A stretch of 64,000 bases of DNA from Bradyrhizobium sp. AZCC 1719 (GTDB lineage: Bacteria; Pseudomonadota; Alphaproteobacteria; Rhizobiales; Xanthobacteraceae), in assembly GCF_036924525.1 (NCBI RefSeq), contig NZ_JAZHRU010000001.1, positions 124,001 to 188,000 on the forward strand, in the 5' to 3' direction. Position numbers and translations under genes: made by a program. This document shows, piece by piece, positions 1 to 8,989 of this stretch (positions within the stretch are counted from its first letter, which is position 1; every line of letters begins with the position of its first letter). Under the pieces are notes generated by a model. The model ran no database searches and was not told where the DNA came from. It worked only from the letters and a program-made list of their open reading frames with translations.

Positions 1-305
1 TGATAGTTCAGCCCGGGCTCGACGGTGCGCACATGCTTGCCGAAGCGCAAGACGACGCCGAGTTCTTCCGACTGTACGCGGAAGAATCCGGACAATCCCC
101 AGATCACCAGCGCGCCGGCCAGCACCAGCGCGATACCCATTCCGCTGAAATGGCCGCCCGGCAGAAGCTGCTGCAGCTTGTCCTGGCCGCGCCGCAGCAG
201 ATCCTCAAGATCAGGTGGCCTCGGCCCGCCCGACTGCGGACCCGAACCCCACGGTCCCTTCGGACCCGGGCCCCATGGACCCCCACCTTGATTCTTCCAC
301 GGCAT
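1..305 (-). CDS. hflK: HflK N-terminal part (cut by window edge)
   Basis: HflK is one half of the HflKC membrane complex that surrounds and modulates the FtsH protease. The visible N-terminus begins MPWKNQGGGPWG and continues with the glycine/proline-rich cytosolic leader typical of alphaproteobacterial HflK. A single membrane segment follows at about residues 55-73, then the start of the SPFH/band-7 domain (VQSEELGVVLRFGK). Only about 101 residues are inside the window. The start at 305 is supported by a GGAGGAG ribosome site just upstream. The rest of the gene, and probably hflC, lie to the left. The family call is secure; nothing can be said about the C-terminus. Confidence 0.93.
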   Translation of the reverse strand, partial: MPWKNQGGGPWGPGPKGPWGSGPQSGGPRPPDLEDLLRRGQDKLQQLLPGGHFSGMGIALVLAGALVIWGLSGFFRVQSEELGVVLRFGKHVRTVEPGLNY

Positions 306-476
306 GCAAACTCTCCTCCGCGAAGGCCCGGGTCCGCCTGTTTTGGGCAGGATGCCCAGCCTCGCCTATCAGCCCGGCTTTATAGGGGACCGCTAGGTCC
401 CTTACAACGCAAGCTTCCTGCATCAAGCAGCTATGCCTGACGCCATAATTGTCAATGTAAACATTGGTTAGCGAGG

Positions 477-989
477 TTAACCCTGTTGGCGCCGACGAAA
501 TGTCACATAGGAGAAATCGGCGCTATCGTCCGGACCGGCCGGATTCCGCAGGCGCGCCACCTCTTCCCATGCGGTGGCATCGACTGCCGGGAAACGCGTG
601 TCGCCGTCGGGCCGGGCATGCACCTCGGTAATCTCCAGGCGATCGGCGCTGTCCATCCATTGCGCGTAGATTTCCGAACCGCCGATCACGGCGATCTCAG
701 TGGCGAAACGTCGCAGTGCATCGCCGGTGGCGATCGCCTTCGCGTCGCTGAACGAATGGGTAACCACCACGCCATCGGCGCGAAAACCAGCGTCGCGGGT
801 GACGACGATATTGGTCCTTCCGGGGAGCGGCCGGCCGATCGAGATGAAGGTCTTGCGCCCCATGACGACAGGTTTGCCCGAGGTCAGCGCCTTGAAGCGC
901 GCCATGTCGGATTTCAGCCGCCACGGAATGGCGCCCCTGGCTCCGATCACGCCGTTCTCGGCGACCGCGACGATGAGAACGATTTCCAT
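477..989 (-). CDS. folA: Dihydrofolate reductase
   Basis: DHFR reduces dihydrofolate to tetrahydrofolate with NADPH, regenerating the cofactor used up by thymidylate synthase. The 170-residue protein has the family landmarks: IVAVAENGVIGARGAIPWRL near the N-terminus (folate site, with the I-P-W motif), VVMGRKTFISIGRPLPGR (NADPH site) and the GGSEIYAQ motif. A longer in-frame start exists, but MEIVLIVAV matches the family start. Its ATG overlaps the stop of the upstream GNAT gene by one base (TGATG), which suggests translational coupling. It is the last gene of a thyA - GNAT - folA unit, so both enzymes of the thymidylate/folate cycle are co-expressed. Confidence 0.96.
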   Translation of the reverse strand: MEIVLIVAVAENGVIGARGAIPWRLKSDMARFKALTSGKPVVMGRKTFISIGRPLPGRTNIVVTRDAGFRADGVVVTHSFSDAKAIATGDALRRFATEIAVIGGSEIYAQWMDSADRLEITEVHARPDGDTRFPAVDATAWEEVARLRNPAGPDDSADFSYVTFRRRQQG

Positions 990-1474
990 CAGCGCTCCCC
1001 TTGCGCTAACGCGCGCAGCGCCGGACCGCCGACCCGGCACACCGTCCACTCGTCCATCAGGACCGCGCCGAGCGACTTATAGAATTCGATCGACGGCGTA
1101 TTCCAGTCGAGCACCGCCCACTGCAAGCGCGACCAACCGTTCGCCACGCATTCCCTCGCGAGATGCACCAGGAGCGCCTTGCCGATTCCCTTACCGCGCA
1201 GCGCCGGGCGGACGAACAGATCTTCCAGATAGATGCCGGAGCGACCGCTGAAGGTTGAAAAATTCACGAACCAGACCGCGAAGCCGGCCGGCTCTCCGTC
1301 CCACTCGGCGATTTCGCAGAACAGGCGCGGATTGGCGCCGAACAGCGCCGCATCGATACCGGCCTCGGTCGCTTCCACTTCGTGCAGCAGCTTTTCGTAT
1401 TCGGCGAGTTCGCGAACGAAGGACAGGACAAGTCCCGCTTCGCCCGGGCGCGCACGGCGGATCGTCAGCGACAT
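989..1474 (-). CDS. GNAT-family N-acetyltransferase
   Basis: A 161-residue GCN5-related acetyltransferase. It starts MSLTIRRARPGEAG, a typical first strand and helix of the fold, and has the acetyl-CoA binding segment VRPALRGKGIGKALL, matching the R/Q-x-x-G-x-G/A pattern. The later LQWAVLDWNTPSIEFYKSLGA is typical of the diamine/aminoacyl-type GNATs (spermidine acetyltransferase-like). The substrate cannot be read from the sequence. It lies between thyA (19 bases upstream) and folA (one-base overlap), an arrangement that suggests one transcript. Its link to folate metabolism is unknown and may only be positional. Confidence 0.9.
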   Translation of the reverse strand: MSLTIRRARPGEAGLVLSFVRELAEYEKLLHEVEATEAGIDAALFGANPRLFCEIAEWDGEPAGFAVWFVNFSTFSGRSGIYLEDLFVRPALRGKGIGKALLVHLARECVANGWSRLQWAVLDWNTPSIEFYKSLGAVLMDEWTVCRVGGPALRALAQGER

Positions 1475-1493
1475 CAGATGCTCACACCGCTGG

Positions 1494-2288
1494 TCATACA
1501 GCCACTTCGGCCTTGATGTGCGGGTGCGGATCGTAGCCTTCGAGCGCAAAATCCTCGTAGCGGAAGGCGAAGATATCCTTCACGTCAGGATTGATCTTCA
1601 TGACCGGCAACGGCCGCGTCGGCCGCGTCAGTTGCAGCCGCGCCTGATCGAGGTGGTTGGAGTAGAGATGCGCGTCACCCAGCGAGTGCACGAAGTCACC
1701 GGGCTTCAGTCCGGTCACCTGCGCCACCATCATCGTCAGCAATGAATAAGACGCGATGTTGAAGGGCACGCCGAGGAACACGTCGGCCGAGCGCTGATAG
1801 AGCTGGCAGGAGAGCTTGCCGTTCGCAACATAGAACTGAAACAGGCAGTGACAGGGCGGCAGCGCCATCTTGTCGACGTCGGCCGGATTCCAGGCGGTCA
1901 CGATCAGCCGCCGTGAATCCGGGTTACGCCTGATCATGTCGATGACGTTCGAAATCTGGTCGATGCTGCGCCCGTCCGGCGCCGGCCACGAGCGCCATTG
2001 CGATCCGTAGACCGGGCCGAGATCGCCGTTGGCGTCGGCCCATTCATCCCAGATCGAAACGCCGTGATCCCTGAGATATTTGATGTTGGTGTCGCCGGCC
2101 AGGAACCAGAGCAATTCATGCACGATCGCCTTCAGCGGCAGCCGCTTGGTGGTCAGCATCGGAAAACCGGCCGAGAGATTGAACCGCATCTGATGACCGA
2201 AGATCGACAGCGTGCCGGTGCCGGTGCGGTCGTGCTTCTCCGCGCCGTCGCTGAGGATACGTTCGAGCAGGTCGTGGTACTGGTTCAT
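1494..2288 (-). CDS. thyA: Thymidylate synthase (ThyA type)
   Basis: ThyA methylates dUMP to dTMP using methylene-tetrahydrofolate and releases dihydrofolate. The 264-residue protein has the length of the E. coli enzyme and is nearly canonical throughout. It has [11 protein letters not shown] at the N-terminus, the active-site PPCHC with Cys146 at the same number as in E. coli, the phosphate-binding [27 protein letters not shown], and a C-terminus ending in AEVAV. It is the first gene of the thyA - GNAT - folA group on the minus strand. ThyA turns over tetrahydrofolate to dihydrofolate and FolA reverses this, so the grouping is functional. Confidence 0.98.
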   Translation of the reverse strand: MNQYHDLLERILSDGAEKHDRTGTGTLSIFGHQMRFNLSAGFPMLTTKRLPLKAIVHELLWFLAGDTNIKYLRDHGVSIWDEWADANGDLGPVYGSQWRSWPAPDGRSIDQISNVIDMIRRNPDSRRLIVTAWNPADVDKMALPPCHCLFQFYVANGKLSCQLYQRSADVFLGVPFNIASYSLLTMMVAQVTGLKPGDFVHSLGDAHLYSNHLDQARLQLTRPTRPLPVMKINPDVKDIFAFRYEDFALEGYDPHPHIKAEVAV

Positions 2289-2412
2289 GGCTGGTGCTTC
2301 AGGCCTCTTCGGAACGGCGAATTTAACGGCCGGGACATCCGATCGACACGCCGATTCGGCTTCGCACCCCGATTATACCCGGAAAAATGATCGCTCTCCG
2401 AACAAACGACAA

Positions 2413-2436
2413 GGGGCGGAACCCGCGTTCCGCCCC
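2413..2436 (-). terminator. Intrinsic terminator after tctC
   Basis: A perfect inverted repeat with 10-bp arms GGGGCGGAAC and GTTCCGCCCC and a 4-base loop lies 25 bases past the tctC stop. Read on the minus strand it is followed by a T-rich stretch (TTGTCGTTTGTT), as expected for a Rho-independent terminator ending the tctC transcript. It may also separate this unit from thyA further downstream. Confidence 0.85.
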
Positions 2437-2461
2437 TCGCCTATCCGTCTGATTACAGGGA

Positions 2462-3445
2462 TTAATTCACCGGCTTGACCACCGGTGTCCACTTCGCGAT
2501 TTCGCTCTTCACCAGCGTTCCCAGCGCCGCCGGCGTACGATCGGCGGCAGGCGGTATGACGCTGCCGAGTTCGAGCAGGCGCTTGCGCACATTCTCGTCG
2601 TCGAGCGCCTTGACGATCGCAGCGTTCAACTTGGCGACGACATCCGGGGGCGTTCCCTTCGGCGCGAAGATCGCGTTCCACGCCTGGGCCTGGAAGGCCG
2701 GCAGGCCAGCCTCGGCGGTGGTGGGAACATTGGGCAAGGACGGGTTACGCTCCGGCGTCGCCACGGCATAGGCCTTGATGGTGCCGCCGTTGATCTGCGG
2801 CACGGCATTGACGATCTGGTCGCACATGTAGTCGACCTGACCGGCCACCAGCGCGTTCATCGCCGGACCGGTGCCGTTGAAGGGAACGCCGATCGGCTTG
2901 ACGCCCAGAACCGAGTTCAGCAGTTCGCATGATACGTTCGAGACCGAGCCGACGCCGGCATGCGCCGCGTTGACCTTGGACTCGTTCGCCTTGACGTAGG
3001 CGATGAATTCCTTGAGGTCCTTTGGCGCAAGATCCTTGCGCGCCAGGATCAGGATCGGCGTGCCGGCGAGCAGTCCGACCGGCTCGAAGTCCTTTTCCGG
3101 GTGATAGGCGAGCTTGGGATAGAGCGGCACAGAAGCCGCATGCGTGCCCATATGCCCCGTGATCAGCGTATAGCCGTCATTGGCGGCGCGCGCGGCGCGG
3201 GTGGTGGCGGTGGTGCCGCCGGCGCCGACCACGTTTTCGATGATGATGGTTTGACCGAGCGTCTGCGCCATATGGCCGGTGACGATGCGCGCGATGACGT
3301 CCGTCGGTCCGCCCGCCGCAAACGGCACGATCATGGTGATGTTGCGCGTCGGATAAGTCTGAGCTTGAGCCTGCGAAGAAAATAAGCCCAGCCCCGCAAG
3401 CACTGCCAGAAAACTGCTCGCAAGCGAGCGACCGTACAAATTCAT
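2462..3445 (-). CDS. tctC: Tripartite tricarboxylate transporter substrate-binding protein (Bug/TctC)
   Basis: A 327-residue periplasmic solute-binding protein of the Bug family. It has a Sec signal peptide (hydrophobic segment then SSQAQAQ, cleavage near residue 27) and the family start YPTRNITMIVPFAAGGPTD, where the loop contacts the carboxylate ligand. HAGVGSVSN and VPFNGTGPAMNALVAGQVDYM are further Bug signatures. It delivers a carboxylate, probably a di- or tricarboxylate, to the TctAB permease encoded just upstream. A longer ATG at 3547 was rejected because MNLYGRSL begins a clean signal peptide and has a GGAG site. An intergenic hairpin separates it from tctA, so its level may differ from that of the permease. 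Confidence 0.94.
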   Translation of the reverse strand: MNLYGRSLASSFLAVLAGLGLFSSQAQAQTYPTRNITMIVPFAAGGPTDVIARIVTGHMAQTLGQTIIIENVVGAGGTTATTRAARAANDGYTLITGHMGTHAASVPLYPKLAYHPEKDFEPVGLLAGTPILILARKDLAPKDLKEFIAYVKANESKVNAAHAGVGSVSNVSCELLNSVLGVKPIGVPFNGTGPAMNALVAGQVDYMCDQIVNAVPQINGGTIKAYAVATPERNPSLPNVPTTAEAGLPAFQAQAWNAIFAPKGTPPDVVAKLNAAIVKALDDENVRKRLLELGSVIPPAADRTPAALGTLVKSEIAKWTPVVKPVN

Positions 3446-3511
3446 TTTGATCTCCGCGATCCGTTGCAATGCCGAGCCCCCCGGCCGGCATTTTCCATGG
3501 CATAGAAAATT

Positions 3512-3538
3512 AGCCCGAAGTCGACCAGACTTCGGGCT
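3512..3538 (-). terminator. Hairpin between tctA and tctC
   Basis: Perfect 11-bp arms AGCCCGAAGTC and GACTTCGGGCT with a 5-base loop lie between the tctA stop and the tctC start. On the minus strand a T-containing run (AATTTTCT) follows. It looks like a terminator or attenuator inside the transporter operon, or a 3' stabiliser of the tctBA transcript. Which of these applies cannot be told from sequence. Confidence 0.75.
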
Positions 3539-3556
3539 GCGGCGCACCGACGCAGG

Positions 3557-5122
3557 TCAGTTCTCCGATTCCACAAACACCTCATCGCGCTTCTTGCGCA
3601 GCGACGGCAGCACCGCAAGGATAAGCAACGCGGCTGCAATCGCCATCAATACCGCCGACAATGGGCGCGTCAGGAAGACTGACCAGTCGCCGCGCGAAAT
3701 CAGCAGTGCGCGGCGCAGGTTTTCTTCCATCAGCGGCCCGAGCACCATCCCGAGCAGCAACGGCGCCGGCTCGAAATCGTGCTTGATAAGCCAGTAGCCG
3801 ACCAACCCGAACGCACCAGCGATCATGACGTCGGTTGGCGCGTTGTTCACGGAGTAGATGCCGATACAGCAGAAAACCACGATCGAAGGGAACATCAACC
3901 GGTACGGCACGCGCAACAACCGTACCCATATCCCGACCAGTGGCAGGTTGATGATCAGCAGCATCAGGTTGCCGACCCACATCGAGGCAATCATGCCCCA
4001 CACCAGGTCCGGTTGTTTCTGCATCACCTGGGGACCGGGCACGATGCCGTGAATCGTCATTGCGCCGACCATCAGCGCCATCACTGCGTTCGGCGGAATA
4101 CCAAGCGTCAGCAATGGAATGAACGAAGTCTGGGCTGCGGCATTGTTGGCACTCTCGGGTGCTGCGACGCCGCGGATTTCGCCATGACCGAACTTCGACG
4201 GATCTTTCGCGACCTTCTTCTCGAGCGTGTATGCCGCGAATGATGCGATCACGGCGCCGCCGCCCGGCAGAATGCCGAGAATCGATCCGAGCACGGTGCC
4301 GCGCAAGATCGCAGGGGCTGTCTCCTTGAGATCCCTCCGCGTCGGCATCAGTCCCGACACCTTCTCCTGGACCAGCTTGCGATCGGTTTCGCCGCCGGCG
4401 TCGAGATTGCGAATGATCTCTGCAAAGCCGAACAATCCCATCGCCAGCGTGGCAAAGCCAAGACCGTCAGCCAGTTCGGGAATGTTGAAGGCCATGCGAG
4501 ACGCACCGGTCTCGATGTCGGATCCGACCATCGAAAGCAGCAGGCCGAGCACGATCATCGCGATCGCCTTCAGCACCGAGCCTTTCGCGAGCACGACCGC
4601 GAAGATCAGGCCGAGCACCATCAGCGAGAAGTATTCGGCAGGTCCGAACGCCAGCGCTATCCTGGTGAGCGGCGCACCCAGCAGGGCAATCAGCACGGTC
4701 GCGACGCAGCCAGCGAAGAACGATCCGATCGCGGCAATCGCGAGCGCCGGACCGGCGCGGCCTCTTTTCGCCATCTGGAAGCCGTCAAGCGCGGTGACCA
4801 CCGAGCCGGCCTCACCTGGAATGTTGACCAGGATCGACGTGGTCGAGCCGCCATATTGCGCGCCGTAATAGATGCCTGCCAGCATGATCAGTGCGCCTAC
4901 CGGGGGCAGGCCAAAGGTGATCGGCAGTAGCATGGCCACCGTGGCGATGGTGCCAATGCCGGGCAGCACGCCAACCAGCGTACCGACCAGTGCGCCGATC
5001 AGGCACAGCAGAATATTGACCGGGATCGGAATGGAAATTCCGCCAAGGAAGGCGGGTGTCCACTGCACGAACTGGAAAACGACGCCGAAGCCGAGTCCAA
5101 GATTTGTAAAGATATCTCCCAT
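3557..5122 (-). CDS. tctA: Tripartite tricarboxylate transporter large permease (TctA)
   Basis: A 521-residue inner-membrane protein with about 11-12 membrane segments, the normal size for TctA. Family landmarks are LVGVLPGIGTIATVAMLLPITFG and the second, related motif GSILGILPGGGAVIASF, which together mark the internal repeat of the transport domain. YGAQYGGSTTSILVNIPGE is the typical substrate-path segment. It works with TctB (8 bases upstream) and the periplasmic binding protein TctC to import a carboxylate using an ion gradient. The exact substrate and coupling ion are not visible. Confidence 0.95.
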   Translation of the reverse strand: MGDIFTNLGLGFGVVFQFVQWTPAFLGGISIPIPVNILLCLIGALVGTLVGVLPGIGTIATVAMLLPITFGLPPVGALIMLAGIYYGAQYGGSTTSILVNIPGEAGSVVTALDGFQMAKRGRAGPALAIAAIGSFFAGCVATVLIALLGAPLTRIALAFGPAEYFSLMVLGLIFAVVLAKGSVLKAIAMIVLGLLLSMVGSDIETGASRMAFNIPELADGLGFATLAMGLFGFAEIIRNLDAGGETDRKLVQEKVSGLMPTRRDLKETAPAILRGTVLGSILGILPGGGAVIASFAAYTLEKKVAKDPSKFGHGEIRGVAAPESANNAAAQTSFIPLLTLGIPPNAVMALMVGAMTIHGIVPGPQVMQKQPDLVWGMIASMWVGNLMLLIINLPLVGIWVRLLRVPYRLMFPSIVVFCCIGIYSVNNAPTDVMIAGAFGLVGYWLIKHDFEPAPLLLGMVLGPLMEENLRRALLISRGDWSVFLTRPLSAVLMAIAAALLILAVLPSLRKKRDEVFVESEN

Positions 5123-5129
5123 CGCACCC

Positions 5130-5630
5130 TCACCGGATCATGAAAGTCGGCAGGAGCTGCAACGGCAGTCCGAGCGCGTACGGAAACAGCAGGCTGCAAA
5201 ACGTCGTCAGGCAGACGGCAACGATCAGCGTTTCCTTCCACCGGGTCTCTGGTGACCCGCATGCCGCGATCAAGAAGGCGGCCATGGCGGCAAAGATCAT
5301 TCCCATGGGTCGGATCGTGAAGGCAAACGTCAAGATCGCGATCGTCACGAAAAACGGTCCCCGCCAATGGTATTTCGCAAGGTGCGGACCTTCGGTGACA
5401 ACGCCGACGGCGGTAATGAGGGCGCCTAGTCCCAGCAGCAAAAATCCGAACATCCGCGGCGCGGTACCGGCGCCGAACGAAAACCCGCGCATGCCCTGCA
5501 AGTCGCTTGACGCCCAAAGAGCGAACACGGCAATCGCCATCAAGGCAATTCCGCCGACAAACTCCTGCGGGTTGCGAACCCATTTCGGCATGATGGATTT
5601 GACCGGCGCATGGCCCGGCGTAGCATTCAT
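5130..5630 (-). CDS. tctB: Tripartite tricarboxylate transporter small permease (TctB)
   Basis: A 166-residue protein with four predicted membrane segments, as in TctB. It begins MNATPGHAPVKSIMPKW, then FVGGIALMAIAVFALWAS, and ends LLPTFMIR. It is the small membrane subunit that pairs with TctA, whose start lies 8 bases past this stop. It is the first gene of the transporter unit; a ribosome site of the GGAGAG type lies just upstream (near 5640). TctB sequences diverge quickly, so the call rests on size, topology and the adjacent tctA. Confidence 0.88.
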   Translation of the reverse strand: MNATPGHAPVKSIMPKWVRNPQEFVGGIALMAIAVFALWASSDLQGMRGFSFGAGTAPRMFGFLLLGLGALITAVGVVTEGPHLAKYHWRGPFFVTIAILTFAFTIRPMGMIFAAMAAFLIAACGSPETRWKETLIVAVCLTTFCSLLFPYALGLPLQLLPTFMIR

Positions 5631-6028
5631 GGATATCTCTCCTCCCCAAGACAGGCTTCGCGCCCGTTTGCTTGGATAACCTGGATACTTGTCCCGGAAA
5701 CTGCCTAGCGACTTTCGTCAGACAACGCCAGCAAAACCCAAAGCACTCCAGCGCCAACGGTAAACGGAGCGGCCAAAGCCGCCATCAGACCCATAAAGAG
5801 CATACAGATCGCAACTTTTCCGGTTGGCGCGTTGCAACACACGCGAGCGAATTGCCGATCACCTTACGAAGGGCGAACGCTGGGGATGGCGGCGAACTGC
5901 GCATAATTAGTGCAACGAACGTGACCGGCACATTTTGGAATCGTCGAATCCGTGACGAAACCGCAACTGAGCGACAGCAAACCGAAAGTTGGGGGCCATG
6001 TTCCCCTCCTGTTCAGCGCCTTTGGCCC
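5631..6028. other. Non-coding stretch between tctB and ssrA
   Basis: About 400 bases lie between the tctB start and the tmRNA promoter. I see no credible gene in either strand: the open frames here lack ribosome sites and family features. The stretch should hold the tctBA promoter on the minus strand, but I could not pick out convincing -35/-10 boxes. Confidence 0.5.
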
Positions 6029-6057
6029 TGTCTTTCTCCGAACCTGCACCCTATATT
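6029..6057 (+). promoter_or_regulatory. Probable ssrA promoter
   Basis: A TATATT box at 6052-6057 lies 4 bases upstream of the predicted 5' end of the tmRNA acceptor piece. A weak -35 (TGTCTT, 6029-6034) is at 17-bp spacing. The position relative to the RNA start is right for a sigma-70 promoter; the -35 match is poor. Confidence 0.5.
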
Positions 6058-6060
6058 GGG

Positions 6061-6380
6061 GGTGCCGGTTCGCCGGCTATGGAAATAAATGACCGTCGCA
6101 ATAAACCATTCGGACCCGGGGGCAGTACCCGGCGCCTCCACCCAAGCCCACCCTCCCCGTGGTGGGTTTCGGCGGGGGCGAACCAGGATCGACGAGGGCG
6201 TAAAGGACGAGTTTTTTCCCGGTATTGTTCCGCCGTTATCGGGCTATGCAATAGTTGCAAACGACAACTATGCTCCGGTTGCTCAGGCTGCGTAACGCAG
6301 TTTGAAAGACCGATCTAAAGTCCTAGCGGGTTAAGCTCCGCTAGGCGGGGTTCGGAGGCACCTGGCAACAGAAGCCTCCA
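6061..6380 (+). ncRNA. ssrA: Circularly permuted two-piece tmRNA
   Basis: tmRNA rescues stalled ribosomes and adds a degradation tag. Here it has the alphaproteobacterial permuted form. The acceptor piece (about 6061-6143) opens with a GCCGG-TTCG-CCGGC hairpin and contains a T arm (CCGGG, 7-base loop GGCAGTA at 6121-6127, CCCGG). This runs straight into the acceptor strand CGCCTCC (6133-6139) and ACC. After an intervening stretch, the coding piece starts GGGGGCG at 6174-6180, which pairs with CGCCTCC over 7 bp including one G-U, followed by GAACCAGGATCGAC. The tag frame is at 6257-6295. Downstream helices are CCTAGCGG/CCGCTAGG (6322-6345) and GGAGGC/GCCTCC (6354-6379). The 5' and 3' ends are approximate. 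sspB follows 150 bases later. Confidence 0.93.
6257..6295 (+). other. tmRNA tag-peptide reading frame
   Basis: The resume codon GCA at 6257 begins a 12-codon frame ending in TAA, encoding ANDNYAPVAQAA. This matches the alphaproteobacterial tag type (AANDN start, hydrophobic -AA end recognised by ClpX). An apparent longer ORF starting at 6089 runs through this segment, but it is only the RNA gene read as protein. Confidence 0.93.
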
Positions 6381-6526
6381 CTTAATTCTCTTCATTTCCG
6401 GCCGACGGGAGCCGTTGCTGCAAAATCGATCCGTCGCGCCTGCTGACCTGCGGCTCCCGCCGGGGTAGCATAGGGGCAAAGGGGCGAGTCGGGGGACCGG
6501 CGGCCATAAAACCTGACAGGACGACC

Positions 6527-7042
6527 ATGGCGACCGATCACATCCGTTATGACGTGCTGGCGCGCGACGCGCTGCGCGGAGTGCTGCGCCGCGTGCTGGC
6601 TGACGCGGCCGAACACGGCCTGCCCGGCGAGCATCATTTCTTCATCACCTTCCTGTCCACCGCCGACGGCGTGAAGCTGTCGCCGCGGCTGTTGGCGCAA
6701 TATCCGGAAGAGATGACGATCATCCTGCAGCATCAGTTCTGGGATCTGGTGGTGACGGAGGATCGTTTCGAGGTCGGCCTGTCGTTCGGCGGCATTCCCG
6801 AGCGGCTGGTGGTGCCCTTCGCGGCGATCAAGAGCTTCCTCGATCCGTCGGTACAGTTCGGCCTGCAATTCGAGCCGTCGGAAACGGCGGCAGAAGCGCC
6901 CGCGGCGAAGGTGCCGGCGGTTTCCGCGCCGTCCGCCCTGCCCATCGCCGCGCCGGAGCCCGCCCCGGAAATCGAGGACGAGCCGGCAAAGACGAGCGAA
7001 GGCGCTGAGGTGGTGCGACTGGATCGTTTCCGCAAGAAATAA
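6527..7042 (+). CDS. sspB: ClpXP specificity adaptor SspB (alpha type)
   Basis: SspB binds ssrA-tagged proteins and hands them to the ClpXP protease. The 171-residue protein has the SspB fold segment HFFITFLSTADGVKLSPRLLAQYPEEMTIILQ, where the P-E-x-M-T-I-I-L-Q strand lines the tag-binding groove, followed by SFGGIPERLVVPFAAIKSF. An alanine/proline-rich linker (about 118-150) leads to the short basic tail VVRLDRFRKK, the position of the ClpX-binding tail in this family. It lies 150 bases downstream of ssrA on the same strand, so tag and adaptor are encoded side by side. Confidence 0.93.
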   Translation: MATDHIRYDVLARDALRGVLRRVLADAAEHGLPGEHHFFITFLSTADGVKLSPRLLAQYPEEMTIILQHQFWDLVVTEDRFEVGLSFGGIPERLVVPFAAIKSFLDPSVQFGLQFEPSETAAEAPAAKVPAVSAPSALPIAAPEPAPEIEDEPAKTSEGAEVVRLDRFRKK

Positions 7043-7113
7043 TCTAAGCGCGAGAAACTCCGCTACGCTGTAGTGTACGCGTTCCGCCCCTTCACGGCGC
7101 AACGGACATACGC

Positions 7114-8529
7114 ATGGCTCGAGCAAAAACATCCGGAAACAAATCTACCCGTAGCGAGACCGACAGCTTCGGTCCGATCGACGTTCCCGCCGACCGCTAT
7201 TGGGGCGCGCAAACCGAGCGCTCGCGGCAGAATTTCAAGATCGGCCAGGACCGCATGCCGATCGCGATCGTCCATGCGCTCGGTATCGTCAAGCTCGCCG
7301 CCGCCCAAACCAACCGGGAGCTCGGACTGCTCGATGCACGCAGAGCCAGCGCCATCATCCGCGCCGCACGCGAGGTGATCGAAGGCAAGCTCGACGATCA
7401 CTTCCCGCTGGTCGTCTGGCAGACCGGCTCGGGCACCCAGACCAACATGAACCTCAACGAGGTGATCGCCAATCGCGCCAACCAGATGCTAGGCGGCGAG
7501 CTCGGCGCCAAGAAACCGGTTCATCCCAACGACCACGTCAACATGAGTCAATCGTCGAACGATTCATTCCCGACGGCGATGCACATCGCTGCCGCCGGAC
7601 GCATCGCAGCCGACCTGATTCCGGCGCTCGACGAGTTGCATCGCGAACTGCGCAAGAAGGAAAAGGCGTTCGCCAAGATCGTGAAGATCGGGAGAACCCA
7701 CACCCAGGACGCAACGCCATTGACACTGGGGCAGGAATTTTCGGGCTACGCCGCGCAGGTCGAGAGCGGGATCGCGCGGCTGCGAACCACGGTGAAGGAA
7801 CTGTTCCCGCTCGCGCAAGGCGGCACCGCGGTTGGAACCGGTCTCAACTCGAAGCCGAAATTTGCAAAGCTGTTCGCCAGGGATGTCGCGAAAATCACAA
7901 GGCTGCCGTTCACCAGCGCGCCCAACAAGTTCGAGGCCCTGGCTTCCAACGACGCCTATGTGCTGGTGCATGGCGCGATCAATTCGGTGGCGACCGGCCT
8001 GTTCAAGATCGCCAATGATATTCGCCTGTTGGGTTCGGGCCCGCGTTCCGGTCTCGGAGAATTGATCCTGCCGGAAAACGAACCGGGCTCGTCGATCATG
8101 CCCGGCAAGGTCAACCCGACTCAGTGCGAAGCGATGACCATGGTCTGCTGTCAGGTGTTCGGCAACCAGACCGCCGTCACCGTCGCCGGCAGTCAGGGGC
8201 ATTTCGAATTGAATGTTTACAAACCCGTATTGGCATATTGTATGATGCATTCCATTCAACTGCTGTCGGACGCGGCGCGCTCGTTCACCGAAAATTGCGT
8301 GGTGGGCATCCGCGCCGACGAAAAGCGAATCCGCGAATTGATGGAGCGCTCGCTGATGCTGGTCACCGCACTGGCTCCCAGGATCGGATACGACAACGCG
8401 GCGAAGGTCGCCAAGTCGGCGCACGCGCGCGGAACGACATTGAAGGAAGAGGCTGTGCGCCTCGGATTTGTAGACGCCCCCGAATTCGAACGTCTGGTGC
8501 AGCCGGACAAAATGACACACCCGGGTTGA
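7114..8529 (+). CDS. fumC: Fumarate hydratase class II
   Basis: FumC interconverts fumarate and malate in the TCA cycle without an iron-sulfur cluster. The 471-residue protein is of normal length and has all the family signatures: [53 protein letters not shown] and the fumarase/aspartase loop [11 protein letters not shown] at about residues 325-335, which carries the catalytic serine. The N-terminal 15 residues are extra and lysine/serine-rich; the conserved part begins [20 protein letters not shown]. The ribosome site at 7114 is weak. It is apparently a single gene. Confidence 0.97.
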   Translation: MARAKTSGNKSTRSETDSFGPIDVPADRYWGAQTERSRQNFKIGQDRMPIAIVHALGIVKLAAAQTNRELGLLDARRASAIIRAAREVIEGKLDDHFPLVVWQTGSGTQTNMNLNEVIANRANQMLGGELGAKKPVHPNDHVNMSQSSNDSFPTAMHIAAAGRIAADLIPALDELHRELRKKEKAFAKIVKIGRTHTQDATPLTLGQEFSGYAAQVESGIARLRTTVKELFPLAQGGTAVGTGLNSKPKFAKLFARDVAKITRLPFTSAPNKFEALASNDAYVLVHGAINSVATGLFKIANDIRLLGSGPRSGLGELILPENEPGSSIMPGKVNPTQCEAMTMVCCQVFGNQTAVTVAGSQGHFELNVYKPVLAYCMMHSIQLLSDAARSFTENCVVGIRADEKRIRELMERSLMLVTALAPRIGYDNAAKVAKSAHARGTTLKEEAVRLGFVDAPEFERLVQPDKMTHPG

Positions 8530-8800
8530 TCGCCGCATCGCCCCCCGGGAAACTACGGATGAGAGATATAAATTATGGATGATACCTGAAGAATGAGGTG
8601 GATCATCTATCGCCGTTGTGTTGACGCATGGTAGGAGCAGGAATTATTCGGTTTTTCGCAGAGCGAAATGTATTTTTTGATGCTATCAGAGCCGGTAGAC
8701 GGGGATTCCGAATGACCATCAAATTTGCTTGCGCACGACGCGACGTTTTTCCGCCCCATGAATCATCATGTCCTCGAGTCGCCGGATGATGGAGGCGAGC

Positions 8801-8989
8801 ATGGGAGACGTGATCAATCTGAAGCGATTCAAGAAGCGTACCGAACGGGAACAATCGGCAAGGCAAGCCGATGCCAACCGCGCACGCTTTGGCCGGACCA
8901 AGGCCGAACGCACGCTCGATGAACGTCGCAAGGATCGCGCCGGCGATCTTCTGGACCAGCACAAGCTCGAGGACGGAGACGCATCATGA
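8801..8989 (+). CDS. DUF4169 family small protein
   Basis: A 62-residue, highly charged protein starting MGDVINLKRFKKR and continuing with arginine/alanine-rich helical sequence. This is the pattern of DUF4169, found almost only in Alphaproteobacteria; no function is known to me. The ATG at 8801 has a GGAGG site 6 bases upstream, so it is preferred over an upstream in-frame ATG at 8768. The stop overlaps the next start (ATGA), making a two-gene unit with the ribbon-helix-helix protein, a pairing I recall from other rhizobia. Confidence 0.82.
   Translation: MGDVINLKRFKKRTEREQSARQADANRARFGRTKAERTLDERRKDRAGDLLDQHKLEDGDAS

Noticed and set aside
750..790. GTAACC ... CGAA resembling the ECF motif inside folA
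   Set aside because: The spacer is 15, not 16, and it lies inside a coding region with no gene downstream on that strand.
6089..6295. 68-residue ORF ending in the tmRNA tag
   Set aside because: It is the tmRNA gene read through as protein; the acceptor and T-arm pairing explain the bases.
8530..8800. Possible gene between fumC and the DUF4169 gene
   Set aside because: Frames are short without ribosome sites; a CCCGGG/CCCGGG pair after fumC is too loose to call a terminator.
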